From NCBI GenBank assembly GCA_028066595.1, contig JALCBJ010000033.1:8307-67366 (forward strand): a stretch of 59,060 nt of DNA, in the 5' to 3' direction. The translations under genes and the position numbers were made by a program. Under the pieces are notes generated by a model. That model did no database searches and had not been told where the DNA came from. It saw nothing but the letters and a program-made list of their open reading frames with translations. This DNA comes from Thermoanaerobaculia bacterium. Its GTDB lineage: Bacteria; Acidobacteriota; Thermoanaerobaculia; Multivoradales; J023. Below are positions 16,784-26,402 of the stretch, one piece after another (the stretch's first letter is position 1; every line of letters begins with the position of its first letter).

Positions 16784-18073
16784 TCAGGCAGCCAAGCGCT
16801 CGGCCATGGCGCCGCCTACGACCGCTCGCGTCAGACGAACGCGCTCGAGACGGCCCGACAGGTTGTCGGTGTCTTCCGGCTCGGCCCACACCCGGACATA
16901 GTGATCGGTGAGGCCGGTCCAGCGACGCCCCAGACCGTCCGGGGAGCTCTTCCGCTCCTCCCAGACCACCGTCGACGCCTCCCCTATCTGCGACGCCGCG
17001 AAATCGCGTTCACTCGCTTCGGCAACCGCCAGCATGGCTGCCACCCGCTGCTTCTTTGTCTGCGGTTCCACTTGATCGGACATACCGGCCGCGCGGGTTC
17101 CATCACGCGGCGAGTAGGTGAAGATATGGGGCTTGGCGAACTTCAGCTCTTCGACGAAGTGCAGGCTGGCTTCGAACTCGGCGTCGGTCTCCCCGGGGAA
17201 CCCGACGATCACATCGGTGGTCAGGGCGAGGTTTGGAATGGCCTGTCGTAGTTCCTCGGCCAGCTCGGCGTATTGCGCCGCGGAGTACGGTCGGCGCATG
17301 CGACGCAACGTCTCGGTGCAACCACTCTGGAGTGACATGTGGACGTGTCGGCACAACCGCTCGTCTTGCCACAGGCTCAGAAGCCTGCGATCGAATTTCC
17401 AGGGAGCGATCGAGGTCAGCCGCAGGCGCCTCACGTCGGTCTGCTCGAGAAGGGCAGCGACCAGATCGAAAAGGCGCCGGTCGCCGTCTCTGTACTCCGA
17501 GATCTGCACTCCGGTGACCACCACTTCGGGATAGCCGCCCGCCGCCAGCGACCGAACCTCCTCGACCACGTCCTGTACCGTTCGGCTCCGTTGGCGTCCA
17601 CGGGTCAGCGGAATGATGCAGAAGGAGCAGCGCATATTGCAGCCGTCTTCCACCTTGACCAGGGCACGAGACAGGCCGAAGTCGAGCGGCACATAGGGGA
17701 TGTCGAGAGCCGCGCTCCCCGAAGGGATCGCCTCGGGAAACGCGGCGTGGACACGCTCTACCAGCTCATCCTTGTGCTCGTTGGTCACCACCAGATCGAC
17801 CCCGGCAAGTGCCGCGGCCTCTTCGGGTGATCCGGTGGCGTAGCAGCCCGTCAGCACGGTCCGCATCGCCGGATCGAGCCGATGGCCCCGCCGCGCCGTC
17901 TTACGCGAGGTGCGGGCTGCCAGATGGGTCACCGTGCAGGAATTGATCACATGCAGCTCGGCGTCCTGTAGGCGCGGCGCCAGCTCGTGCCCTGCTGCCA
18001 CGAAGCGACGGGACATCTTGTCGACCTCCGCTTGATTCAGCTTGCAGCCGAGATTGCTGAAGAACACCCGCAT
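16784..18073 (-). CDS. mtaB: tRNA t6A37 methylthiotransferase MtaB
   Basis: A 429-residue radical-SAM methylthiotransferase that adds a methylthio group to t6A37 of tRNAs decoding ANN codons. The N-terminal domain carries LGCKLNQAE, INSCTV and VLTGCYA, the three ligands of the auxiliary cluster. The radical-SAM motif is NMRCSFCIIP. The C-terminus resembles a TRAM RNA-binding domain. MiaB-like or RimO-like assignments are less likely, given LGCKLNQAE at the N-terminus and the length. It lies 46 bp downstream of the kinase-TPR gene stop on the same strand. Confidence 0.9.
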   Translation of the reverse strand: MRVFFSNLGCKLNQAEVDKMSRRFVAAGHELAPRLQDAELHVINSCTVTHLAARTSRKTARRGHRLDPAMRTVLTGCYATGSPEEAAALAGVDLVVTNEHKDELVERVHAAFPEAIPSGSAALDIPYVPLDFGLSRALVKVEDGCNMRCSFCIIPLTRGRQRSRTVQDVVEEVRSLAAGGYPEVVVTGVQISEYRDGDRRLFDLVAALLEQTDVRRLRLTSIAPWKFDRRLLSLWQDERLCRHVHMSLQSGCTETLRRMRRPYSAAQYAELAEELRQAIPNLALTTDVIVGFPGETDAEFEASLHFVEELKFAKPHIFTYSPRDGTRAAGMSDQVEPQTKKQRVAAMLAVAEASERDFAASQIGEASTVVWEERKSSPDGLGRRWTGLTDHYVRVWAEPEDTDNLSGRLERVRLTRAVVGGAMAERLAA

Positions 18074-18119
18074 GGCGGCGCGATTGTAGCGGACGGACCT
18101 GGCAGTCGGATCGAGTCTT

Positions 18120-21100
18120 TCAACGGATCAGGCCAAGAAAGCCCATACTCCGCGCCTCTTCCTCCACTTCCTTCCATCGCGCGGCGGCGTCTTCCGTCCC
18201 TTGCCGAAGCCTGAGCCGGGCGCTGAGGACGTCGGCCTCCAATCGACTGTCGACCAGACCCCAATCAGACGCCTTCTCGCTGACGGAGCGAAGTAACTCC
18301 AGGGCCTCCTCGACTCTGCCGAGGGCAGCGTAAACCCTCGCTGAATGAAGATCGATGCCCAACAGGTAGCTGACGTTCTCGTCTGTTATCTGAGACAGCT
18401 CGCGCGCCCTGGCGATCTCGCGTGCCGCGGCCGAGGATTCACCTTGCTGGGCCTTGGCGCGAGCCACCAGCGCTCGCGCAAGCGCTTCCGCGTCGGGCTT
18501 GTCTTCCGCCTCGAACTCCTCCGCCGCCGCCAACGCCAAACGCTCTGCCTCGTGGGCGTCGCTCGCCGTCAGCGCGACCAGCGCGAGACTGACCTGGCTG
18601 TAGGCGACGTTGGTGGCCTCCTGGATCCCGACTCGGATATCCAACGCCTCTTGGTGACGGCGACGGGCCAGGTCGAGGTCGCCTTGGAGTAGAGCGACCT
18701 CACCCAAGGACGATAGGTAGTAGGCGCGTCCTCGTGGCGAGCCCGTATTCTCATTCACTTCCAGCGCGGATTCGAATCGCGTCCGGGCCTCATCGAGGCG
18801 ACCACGACGTAACAGCACCTCACCGAGCAGGTTGAGGTTGATCTCTTCACCGCGACGATTCCCTTCCTCGCGGGCCATGTCGAGAGCAACTCGAAAACTC
18901 TCCTCGGCATCGTCCAGCTCACCGAGGCGTCGGTGCACGACACCCAGAGACGTACGTGTGATCTGAACGCCTCGCCGATCGCCAGTTTCCTCGTTGGCCC
19001 GCAACTCGAGCTTGTGGATCGCCTTGGCTGCCGACAGCCTGCCCTGCTGTCGATGGATGATGGCGAGGGTGTTGTAGGCGTGTTTCTGCGTCCCGAGATC
19101 GCCGATCTCTTCCGCCACGACCAGAGCCTGGTCGAGCAGTGGCTTGGCCTCGTCGAAGCGCCCGGTCTGCCGCAAGATCTTGGCCTGCGCCACCTGCGCC
19201 CGGGCCACCGGCCCCCGCAAACCGGCTTCACGATACGCAGCGATCGCCTGATTGTAGAGCATCAGCCCGCGTTCCGGCTGACCGAGGTCGCGCGCCGCGC
19301 CGGCGATCACCTCGTTGGCACGAGCGGCCAGGAGCGTGGCACCGATATCCCGGGCGGCCGCCAAGGCACGCTCGGCCGCAGCCATCTGTTGCTCGTAGCC
19401 AGAGACCGCACGAGCCGCTTCGGCCTCCGCCAGGTGAAGTCGAGGGTCGTCTCCGCGCGGCAGATTGCGCAAGCGCGCCACGGTTTCCAACGCCTCGGAC
19501 GGCTCGCCACTCGAGACCTGAGAGTCTGCCAGGCGCAAACCGAGCTCCAGATCGTCGGGAAACTCCCTGGCAAGCTCGGCCCATATCTCGTTGGCCCGCC
19601 GATGCTCGCCGAGCTGCCCGAGGGACTGAGCCTCCACCCACCTGCGATCACGCTCGGGTAGGTCATGGTCGGTACCCGCGATTCGCTCCAACGCGCTCAG
19701 GGCATTTCTCGCTACGTGTTGTGCCTTCGGCCGATGCCCGGCGGAAGCCCACGCCGAAGCCAAGGTCGACTGAACCTTGGGTTGATCGGGGTCGAGCTGC
19801 ACCGCACCCTTGAGCATCTCCAACGCTTGACCGATGTCTTCATGGCGCAGGAGATGCAGTCCTTCGGTATACAGACGGCGAGCCTGGTCGTCCTCGGGAA
19901 AGGCTGCGCGCAGCGCAGACGGCGCCGTCTCGCTCACGCCGAGGTTGGCGCGCAGATCGGCACCGGCACTCTCCACCAAGTCGAGGATGCCCGCCTCGGT
20001 GCCCCGGCGGCTGAAGCGTGCCAGCACCTCGCCATTCGACGGGTCCTCGACTCTCAGGTCGAGTCGCAGAGAGCCTTCTCCAACGACGGTATAGCCACCT
20101 CGCACCAGCAGGTCGGTACCAAGAAGCCGAGCGAAACCTTCCAGTGTGGAACGCGGAAGGTCGCCTCCGTGCAGATCATCGTCCTCCACCCCCAGCTCCA
20201 GGCGGGCACGGGCCACGTCGGCTCCGGGAATCACTCGAAGGCGGCCGCCGGCCGCCGCTTCGGTCGCCAGCATTTCGGTGAGGGCGGAGCTGAGCCAGGC
20301 ATGCTCGGGCTTGTGAGACAGGTTGTAGACGCCGACCAGTGCGACCGATTTTCGTGGCTGGAACGCAGCTTCCGCCACGTTCGCGGGCCCGCCGGACAGC
20401 AACCAGCCAACGAATCCAACGGAAGCCGTCAGGGCCAGGCCCGCAACCCAGCGCGGCCACAGTCTCGTTGTCTTGGAACCCGCTTCGAGGCCGCGTAACG
20501 AGCGCACCACATCCTCCGCGCTGCCGAACCGTGCCTCCGGCTCGCGCTTCAGGCATCGCAGGATGGTGCCTTCCCAACGCGGTTCGAGATCTGGTACGTA
20601 GATCCGCGGCGAGGACGGATCCTCGCGCAAACGCTGCAGCGCCGTCACGAGCGGTGAGCTACCCGCGAATGGCAGATGGCCCGTGACCATTTCGAACAAG
20701 ACCATGCCAAACGCATAGATGTCCGCCGCCGCCGTGACGTTGCCACCTTCGAGCTGCTCCGGCGCCATGTACTCCGGAGTCCCGACTACGCGGCCGGCTC
20801 TCGTCGTGCCCGTCTCCGCCTCGCGTTCGAAGCGAGCTAGCCCGAAATCGGTCACCACTGCACGGAATCCCGCCGCCTCGTGGTCCGATGGAACGAGAAT
20901 CACGTTCGCGCTCTTCAGGTCCCGATGCACCACTCCCGCGGCACGTGCAGCCTCGAGCGCGTCGGCGATGTGCTGGGCGATCGGAAGCGCATCGCCCAGG
21001 CTCAGCTTGCCTTCTCGCCGGATGCGATCGCGCAGAGTTTCTCCCAGCAACAGCTCCATCGTCAGGAAGAGGACCAACTCGCCGTCTTCCTTCCGGTGCT

Positions 21101-21437
21101 GCCCCAGGTCGTAGATGCGGCAGACGTTCGGATGGGTGACCTGGCGGGCCAGGTTGATCTCCCTCTTGAAGCGGCGCACGGCCGGCTCCGGATCATCGAG
21201 ATCTCGATCCACCGCCCGCAGAGTCTTCAACGCGACGTGAGTGCCGAGTGCGGTGTCTTCGGCTTCATATACTTCGCCGCCACCACCCTCCGCCAAGAAA
21301 CGGACGATTCGATAGCGATCCGCGACACGATCGCCCGCGGAGAAGTTGAGCGTGACGATCGACGTCGACGACGGTTCTGAGCCGGATCGGCTGTCCGGTG
21401 CCGCCGCTGACCGATGTTCCCCTGATTCCGACGTCAT
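18120..21437 (-). CDS. membrane Ser/Thr kinase with TPR sensor tail
   Basis: A 1105-residue receptor-like kinase. From the ATG at 21437 (MTSESGEH) the kinase domain spans about residues 42-318, with the Gly-rich loop LAEGGGGEVYEA, VVHRDLKSANV and VTDFGLARFE; the active-site residues are present. One membrane segment lies at about 330-349. It is followed by a FlgO/TolB-like N-terminal-type domain (residues about 360-510, inferred from the pattern SALTEMLATEAAAGGRLRVI) and a long tetratricopeptide array to the C-terminus. TPR repeats bind partner proteins. The same architecture is frequent in Acidobacteriota. An in-frame ATG at 21500 would add 21 unlikely residues. Confidence 0.88.
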   Translation of the reverse strand: MTSESGEHRSAAAPDSRSGSEPSSTSIVTLNFSAGDRVADRYRIVRFLAEGGGGEVYEAEDTALGTHVALKTLRAVDRDLDDPEPAVRRFKREINLARQVTHPNVCRIYDLGQHRKEDGELVLFLTMELLLGETLRDRIRREGKLSLGDALPIAQHIADALEAARAAGVVHRDLKSANVILVPSDHEAAGFRAVVTDFGLARFEREAETGTTRAGRVVGTPEYMAPEQLEGGNVTAAADIYAFGMVLFEMVTGHLPFAGSSPLVTALQRLREDPSSPRIYVPDLEPRWEGTILRCLKREPEARFGSAEDVVRSLRGLEAGSKTTRLWPRWVAGLALTASVGFVGWLLSGGPANVAEAAFQPRKSVALVGVYNLSHKPEHAWLSSALTEMLATEAAAGGRLRVIPGADVARARLELGVEDDDLHGGDLPRSTLEGFARLLGTDLLVRGGYTVVGEGSLRLDLRVEDPSNGEVLARFSRRGTEAGILDLVESAGADLRANLGVSETAPSALRAAFPEDDQARRLYTEGLHLLRHEDIGQALEMLKGAVQLDPDQPKVQSTLASAWASAGHRPKAQHVARNALSALERIAGTDHDLPERDRRWVEAQSLGQLGEHRRANEIWAELAREFPDDLELGLRLADSQVSSGEPSEALETVARLRNLPRGDDPRLHLAEAEAARAVSGYEQQMAAAERALAAARDIGATLLAARANEVIAGAARDLGQPERGLMLYNQAIAAYREAGLRGPVARAQVAQAKILRQTGRFDEAKPLLDQALVVAEEIGDLGTQKHAYNTLAIIHRQQGRLSAAKAIHKLELRANEETGDRRGVQITRTSLGVVHRRLGELDDAEESFRVALDMAREEGNRRGEEINLNLLGEVLLRRGRLDEARTRFESALEVNENTGSPRGRAYYLSSLGEVALLQGDLDLARRRHQEALDIRVGIQEATNVAYSQVSLALVALTASDAHEAERLALAAAEEFEAEDKPDAEALARALVARAKAQQGESSAAAREIARARELSQITDENVSYLLGIDLHSARVYAALGRVEEALELLRSVSEKASDWGLVDSRLEADVLSARLRLRQGTEDAAARWKEVEEEARSMGFLGLIR

Positions 21438-21571
21438 CGCCTGCTCCCCGAGTAACTTAGCAGAGCGCAGGCTCAGCCACACCAAAGGTTTAGGTACCAA
21501 TTGCCTGGATGGGCCTATGCTAGATTTCCAGTCCGCTCGTACTTTCCCAGTTCGAACCCACCATCGAAATC

Positions 21572-21907
21572 TTGCTCATCGTCACGTTCCTGACCCTTCT
21601 GGCAGCGACCGCCGCTGCGGTCGCCGTGGTACTCCTCGCGCGCAAGGTCCAACAGCACCGGAGGCTGCTCGATCGCAGGATCGACCTGCTGGCCGACGCG
21701 TCATATCACCACGCCGAGGGATCCGATCGGCGCCTCGACGAGATGGCAGACCGCCTCCGGCCGCTCGAACGGCGCCGCCGGGTGGATCATCTCCTCGCTC
21801 TGTGCGGCGTCGCCGAGCGTTCCGGCCGCTTGAAACCAGGTACCTCCCGGCGCGTGGAACGCACGCTGCTCGAGTTGTACGAAGACGTTCTGCAGGAAGA
21901 CTGCTGA
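21572..21907 (+). CDS. small single-pass membrane protein
   Basis: A 111-residue protein with one N-terminal membrane segment (LIVTFLTLLAATAAAVAVVLL) and an arginine-rich, probably helical cytoplasmic part. It starts with TTG in the likely frame; no ATG gives a plausible N-terminus and no ribosome site stands out, so the start is uncertain. Its TGA stop shares one base with the ATG of the next gene (TGATG), a sign of translational coupling. It may be a partner or regulator of the glycosyltransferase; no family is recognised. Confidence 0.6.
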   Translation: MLIVTFLTLLAATAAAVAVVLLARKVQQHRRLLDRRIDLLADASYHHAEGSDRRLDEMADRLRPLERRRRVDHLLALCGVAERSGRLKPGTSRRVERTLLELYEDVLQEDC

Positions 21908-23049
21908 TGCGCTTGGTCGTCGACGTGTCGAAAGCCGGTGCCCCGGACGGCATCGGTAGCTGGACCCGAGGCCTGGTTCGTGGATTGGTAGATCATCTCG
22001 CTTCGGCCGACGACTATACTGTCGATCAGATCGTTCTATGCGATCTCTCCGGAGCTCTCGACGAAACCGCGATACACGAAGAGTTCGGTGACCTCGATTC
22101 TCGATTCGACGTCAGCCTGACCCAACCACCGAGCGGGGAGCCGGGTGACGTATTCCTCGCCTCAAGTTGGCAAAGCCCGGTCGCGTGGCACCGACCGGTG
22201 GTGTTCGTCGTCTACGATCTCACCGTCTTCAGCCATCCGGAATGCCACACGGTCGACAATCGGATCCACACGCTGGAGGGGTGCCTTCACGCCCTCGTCA
22301 ACGACGCCACGTTCCTCGCCATCTCCGAGGCCACCGCGAGTGAGTTGGAACGTTACCTCGACGTGCCGCGTTCCGAAGTCGCAGTCGTCCACCCCGGCCT
22401 GGAATCACGATTCGCCGCGGCCCCGACACTCGACCGGGATCCCGAAGCCTTGCAACGTCGTCTGCGCGACCGATTCGGCCTGGCCGGTGGATATCTTCTG
22501 GCCGTAGGCTCGCTGGAGCCACGAAAGAACCTGGAGCGGCTCATCGACGCCCACAGCCGGCTGGATGATGAGGTGCGTAGGGAGCATCCTCTCGTCGTGG
22601 TGGGCGGAGGCGGCTGGCACAACGCCGTGCTCGAGGAGACGTTGCAGCGAGCCGAGTCGCGCGGCGACGTCCATCGCATGGGGCGCGTTACGGGCAGCGA
22701 TCTGCTGCACCTCTACCAGGGTGCCGCAGTCTTCGCCTATCCCTCGCTGGCCGAAGGATTTGGCCTTCCGGTGCTCGAAGCAATGGCCTGCGGAGCGCCG
22801 GTCCTGACGTCGGATCGTTCCTCCATGCCAGAGGTCGTCGGCGACGCTGCGCGCCTCGTCGATCCCGATGATACCGAAGCCCTCCGGTTTGCCCTGGCCG
22901 AGCTACTGTCCGATCCAAACCAGCGGGCCGAGCTGGTGAGCCGAGGCCTTCGGCGCGCCCGAGACTTCTCGTGGACCCGCGCCGCCGCCGAGATCCTCGA
23001 GCTGTGCTGCAGCGCCTCCGGGCGGCGGTCGACCGACTCGTCTCCCTGA
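21907..23049 (+). CDS. GT4-family glycosyltransferase
   Basis: A 380-residue retaining glycosyltransferase of the GT-B fold. The C-terminal donor site is clear: GSLEPRKNLERLI, then AYPSLAEGFGLPVLEAMACG and GAPVLTSDRSSMPEVVGDA. The N-terminus starts RLVVDVSKAGAPDGIGSW. The substrate cannot be read from sequence; no polysaccharide cluster surrounds it, so it may act on a lipid or an envelope glycan. It is coupled to the small membrane protein upstream and converges on the hotdog gene with 62 bp between stops. Confidence 0.86.
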   Translation: MRLVVDVSKAGAPDGIGSWTRGLVRGLVDHLASADDYTVDQIVLCDLSGALDETAIHEEFGDLDSRFDVSLTQPPSGEPGDVFLASSWQSPVAWHRPVVFVVYDLTVFSHPECHTVDNRIHTLEGCLHALVNDATFLAISEATASELERYLDVPRSEVAVVHPGLESRFAAAPTLDRDPEALQRRLRDRFGLAGGYLLAVGSLEPRKNLERLIDAHSRLDDEVRREHPLVVVGGGGWHNAVLEETLQRAESRGDVHRMGRVTGSDLLHLYQGAAVFAYPSLAEGFGLPVLEAMACGAPVLTSDRSSMPEVVGDAARLVDPDDTEALRFALAELLSDPNQRAELVSRGLRRARDFSWTRAAAEILELCCSASGRRSTDSSP

Positions 23050-23111
23050 GTCGCCTGCGGCCGTTCGCCGGGAGGCAGAGCGGTTCTCGCGCATAGACAG
23101 TTGTACTGCGG

Positions 23112-23552
23112 CTACCCAGCTGCCAGAAGCAATTCTGCTGTCGCCACCTCGAGTCCTTCCCTTTCGATCCAAACACCGACCTTCGCCATGCGGCCGAATC
23201 TCCCACGTACCTGGCATCCGGCATAGAACTCGACCCCGGGACCCGGCGGGTCGTGAATCAGAGCGTCGGAGAAGTCGGCCTGATCGATGCCCACGAGCAG
23301 ACCCGGCTGTCCCGCTTCGCCGGCTACGTCACCTTCCGACACATCGGTAGCCATCAGGGCGAGTGCCGCTTGTGCCATGGCCTCCAGCAGCAGCGTAGCC
23401 GGCAGGCCCTGCCGCGTGGCATGTGTCAGAGGGCTGCAGGCGGTTAGGGAGATGACCGCCCGACGCCCGTCCGCGCCGTCCATGATGCGATCGACGAGGC
23501 GGAACGGAAAGCCGTGCGGCAGCGTCGGCTCCGACCCGACCGTCGAGGTCAA
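23112..23552 (-). CDS. hotdog-fold 3-hydroxyacyl-ACP dehydratase-like protein
   Basis: A 146-residue FabZ/FabA-like protein. The catalytic histidine is His13 in LPHGFPFRLVDRI and the acidic partner is Glu57 in TLLLEAMAQAALAL. FabZ removes water from 3-hydroxyacyl-ACP in fatty-acid synthesis. The short protein and its position 2 bp after an acyl carrier protein gene suggest a specialised role rather than the main fatty-acid cycle. No ketosynthase is visible nearby. Confidence 0.78.
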   Translation of the reverse strand: MTSTVGSEPTLPHGFPFRLVDRIMDGADGRRAVISLTACSPLTHATRQGLPATLLLEAMAQAALALMATDVSEGDVAGEAGQPGLLVGIDQADFSDALIHDPPGPGVEFYAGCQVRGRFGRMAKVGVWIEREGLEVATAELLLAAG

Positions 23553-23554
23553 TC

Positions 23555-23830
23555 TCAGACGCCCGACTGGATCCGCTCGTCGACGAACGCGGCCAGGGCG
23601 GACACTGAAGCAAAGGCTTTCGAGCCCACTTCTTCGTCGTCGATACGAACACCGAGCTCCTGCTCGACGCCGAGCACCAACTCCAATGCGTCGATGGAAT
23701 CGAGCCCCAATCCCTGCTCAGAGAAGAGTGGAGCGTCGTCCTCGATGGCCGCCGGATCGACCTCCAGCTTGAGGCGCTCCACCAGCATTTTCTTGATTCG
23801 AACCTTCAGATCTTGCGGCGCTTCGCTCAT
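23555..23830 (-). CDS. acyl carrier protein
   Basis: A 91-residue acyl carrier protein. The 4'-phosphopantetheine attachment serine is Ser45 in GLGLDSIDALEL. The charge pattern and helix spacing are typical. Together with the adjacent hotdog dehydratase-like gene it may serve a dedicated fatty-acyl or secondary-metabolite branch; the LGLDSIDALEL form is common in aryl-polyene-type loci, but the other genes of such a cluster are absent here. It is divergent from rex (126 bp). Confidence 0.88.
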   Translation of the reverse strand: MSEAPQDLKVRIKKMLVERLKLEVDPAAIEDDAPLFSEQGLGLDSIDALELVLGVEQELGVRIDDEEVGSKAFASVSALAAFVDERIQSGV

Positions 23831-23956
23831 GGCCGGCGCATGGTAGCACAGGGCCGGGGGTGTTCAGATGGTAACGAACGCAACGATGAAAAACCGATAT
23901 GACACAATCGGCGCCCTCCGTCCCGGGCTCTCCTCTCTCGCAATCCACTCTCTGTC

Positions 23957-24586
23957 ATGGCTTCCGGCGACACCCCACCTCTAGCGCTCAACCGGCTTTC
24001 GGTCTATCTCCGTGCACTGCGGGCTTTGCAACGCGAAGGCATCGAACGCATCTCTTCGCAGAGGCTCGCCTCACGTTTCGGCCTGTCGGCGCCGCAGATT
24101 CGAAAGGACCTCGCCCAGTACGGTGAGTTCGGGATCCGCGGAATCGGCTACGACGTGGTCAGCCTACGTCGGCGACTGGAACACGTGCTGGGACTCGACC
24201 GGAGACACGCTGCGGTCATCGTCGGCGCCGGCAACATCGGTACGGCGCTGGCACGGTTTCCCGGACTGAATACCGGCGCGTTTCACATCGTGGCGGTCTT
24301 CGACATCGACCCGAAGCGGATCGGAGCGCGGATCGGAGACCTGACGGTGCGCGATCCCCTCGAGCTCGCCGAGGTGGTGGAATCCACGGGTGCCGACATG
24401 GGGATTCTCGCCGTACCGGCCGAGGCCGCCGCGGAGAACTACTTCGCGCTCGTCGGCGCCGGGGTACGCGCCGTACTCAACTTCGCGCCGGTGCGACTGG
24501 AGGAGGTCGACGGAGTCCGTGTCAAGGACGTGGATCTCACGATCTTTCTCGAAGAGCTGGCACACCACCTGGTCTCGTCGAGCTGA
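23957..24586 (+). CDS. rex: redox-sensing repressor Rex
   Basis: A 209-residue NADH-responsive repressor. The N-terminal winged helix (SSQRLASRFGLSAPQIRKDL) binds operators. The Rossmann domain (IVGAGNIGTAL) senses the NADH/NAD+ ratio. Rex normally represses fermentation or respiration genes when NAD+ is high. It is divergent from the ACP gene with 126 bp between the starts; I found no convincing Rex operator (TTGTGAA-type) there. It converges on hisS. Confidence 0.93.
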   Translation: MASGDTPPLALNRLSVYLRALRALQREGIERISSQRLASRFGLSAPQIRKDLAQYGEFGIRGIGYDVVSLRRRLEHVLGLDRRHAAVIVGAGNIGTALARFPGLNTGAFHIVAVFDIDPKRIGARIGDLTVRDPLELAEVVESTGADMGILAVPAEAAAENYFALVGAGVRAVLNFAPVRLEEVDGVRVKDVDLTIFLEELAHHLVSSS

Positions 24587-24631
24587 CGGAGCGACTAGCG
24601 TGGCGGTGTCAACCGGCGAAGCGATGAACGA

Positions 24632-26122
24632 TCACGAAGCGGAGGTCGCTGTGATCATTCCGGCAGCGTCGCGATCGATCGTGTCCAGCAGCTGGCGCAG
24701 CTCTTCGATCAACTGCTCCCGCGGCACCTCGCGCTGCCCGGGGCGGCGCGCCAACCATTCCTCCCGATCTACAATCGCTTCGCTGCTACGCCGTCCGGCA
24801 TCCATGTCCTTGATCTGAACGATGCCCTTGGCAATCTCGTCCTCTCCGAGGATCAGTGCCACCGGTATCTCCAGAGCGTCGCCGTACTTGAGCTGCTTGC
24901 CGAGACCGCGCTTCGGGTTGCCGAGGTAGATCTCCGCAGCGATTCCAGCCCGACGCAGCTCCCAGGTGAGCGCAACGTACTCGCTCTCCAGGGCCGGATC
25001 GAGGATGGTCACCAGTACTTGCGCCGTCGATCTGCGACTGTGCAGCTTGCCCAGGTGCCGGAGCGCCGCGAGCAGACGATCGACTCCGATGGAGGCACCC
25101 ACAGCGGGCACATCCTCGCCGGAGAATCGCTTGACGAGACCGTCGTACCGCCCTCCTCCGAAAACCGAGCCGAACTGCGGTGCGTCGAGCAACACGGCTT
25201 CGAAGATGGGTCCTGTGTAATAGGCCAGCCCACGAGCGATCGACAGGTCGATCTGCACTTTGTCGTCACCGTAGCCGAGGGCATGGAGGTGATCAGAGAT
25301 CTTCTCGACCGTGGCGATGGCTGCTCCGGCCCCGTCGACTCTGTCGAAGAGCGTCCGAAGACGGTCCACGACCTCCTGACGGACTTCGGACCGGAGCGTC
25401 AGAAACTCCTCGATCTTCGCCACTTGCGCGACGGCCAAGCCCAGCCCACGAATCGTGTCGCCCGACTCGTCTTTGTAGCCCGTGGTGAGCTCGAGCTTTA
25501 CCTTGTCCAGTCCCGCCTTGTCGAGCTTGTCCAGAACCCGGAAAACATCCTTGCCCAGATCGGCCGAGACTCCGGCGTAGGTCAGGAGAACCTCCAGGAG
25601 CTTGCGGCTGGAGTAACGGATCGAGTACCGCTCGATCCCGAGCGCCTCGAACGTGTCGCATCCCGCAGCCAGGATTTCGGCGTCGGCCAGCTCCGACTTG
25701 GTTCCGACCGAATCCAGGTCGAACTGGGTGAACTCGCGGAAGCGGCCCTTGTCGGGTTTGTCGCCGCGCCACACCTGTGCCACCTGGTAGCGACGGAATG
25801 GCCGCTCTAACTCGCGGTATTGGGCCACCACGCGGGCCAGCGGAACCGTGAGGTCGAAACGGAGACCCAGCTCCTCGCCCTCGGGATTGGACACAGTGAA
25901 AATCTGCTTGGTCGCCTCGTCTCCGGGTTCGGAACCCAGGAGGACGTCCAGATACTCCACCGCTGGCGTCGAAAGAGGTACGAAGCCGTATCTTTCGTAG
26001 ACACCGCGGATCCGCTGGAACATCCACTCACGAGCCAGCTGCTGCTGTGACATGAGATCGTGGAGGCCTCGGGAGAGGCGCGCCTTGACACGTTGGGGTT
26101 TCTTTTTTCGAACCTTGGACAT
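24632..26122 (-). CDS. hisS: histidyl-tRNA synthetase
   Basis: A 496-residue class II aminoacyl-tRNA synthetase. Motifs visible are LRFDLTVPLARVVAQ, FRRYQVAQVWRGD with the motif 2 arginine, ARGLAYYTGPIFE and GGRYDGLVKRF. The C-terminal anticodon-binding domain follows. The ATG at 26122 was chosen because it has a GAGG ribosome site and starts with a basic KKK extension; an in-frame ATG at 26332 would add 70 non-conserved residues. The 280 bp upstream to the next gene hold no recognised gene. Confidence 0.94.
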   Translation of the reverse strand: MSKVRKKKPQRVKARLSRGLHDLMSQQQLAREWMFQRIRGVYERYGFVPLSTPAVEYLDVLLGSEPGDEATKQIFTVSNPEGEELGLRFDLTVPLARVVAQYRELERPFRRYQVAQVWRGDKPDKGRFREFTQFDLDSVGTKSELADAEILAAGCDTFEALGIERYSIRYSSRKLLEVLLTYAGVSADLGKDVFRVLDKLDKAGLDKVKLELTTGYKDESGDTIRGLGLAVAQVAKIEEFLTLRSEVRQEVVDRLRTLFDRVDGAGAAIATVEKISDHLHALGYGDDKVQIDLSIARGLAYYTGPIFEAVLLDAPQFGSVFGGGRYDGLVKRFSGEDVPAVGASIGVDRLLAALRHLGKLHSRRSTAQVLVTILDPALESEYVALTWELRRAGIAAEIYLGNPKRGLGKQLKYGDALEIPVALILGEDEIAKGIVQIKDMDAGRRSSEAIVDREEWLARRPGQREVPREQLIEELRQLLDTIDRDAAGMITATSAS

Positions 26123-26402
26123 GGGGTTTCCTCGGGGAATCGGCAATCGGAGAGCAATCCGGCGAGCCGGACGGGCCGGATCTTCTCCTAGAAGCGACGA
26201 CGGATCAACGCGCTGCTTCGCTCTCCTTCGCGCCAGATTGGCGGGATCTAACGCGTTTTTCCGCAGTACCGAACAGGTGAGTTCCATCAGAGCCCACCGA
26301 TGTTCCATTCCCACTGGCGGTTCGGCCGGCATTCGTTCCGGCTGACCGGCGATTCTTTCTGCGGTCTCTCAGCTCTCGGAGCCGCCCGATCCGAGGTCTC
26401 CC

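Noticed and set aside
23112..23830. Aryl-polyene or polyketide cluster
   Set aside because: Only a dehydratase-like protein and an ACP are present; no ketosynthase, ligase or methyltransferase is nearby.
23831..23956. Rex operator between the ACP gene and rex
   Set aside because: No TTGTGAA-type inverted repeat is present in the 126-bp gap.
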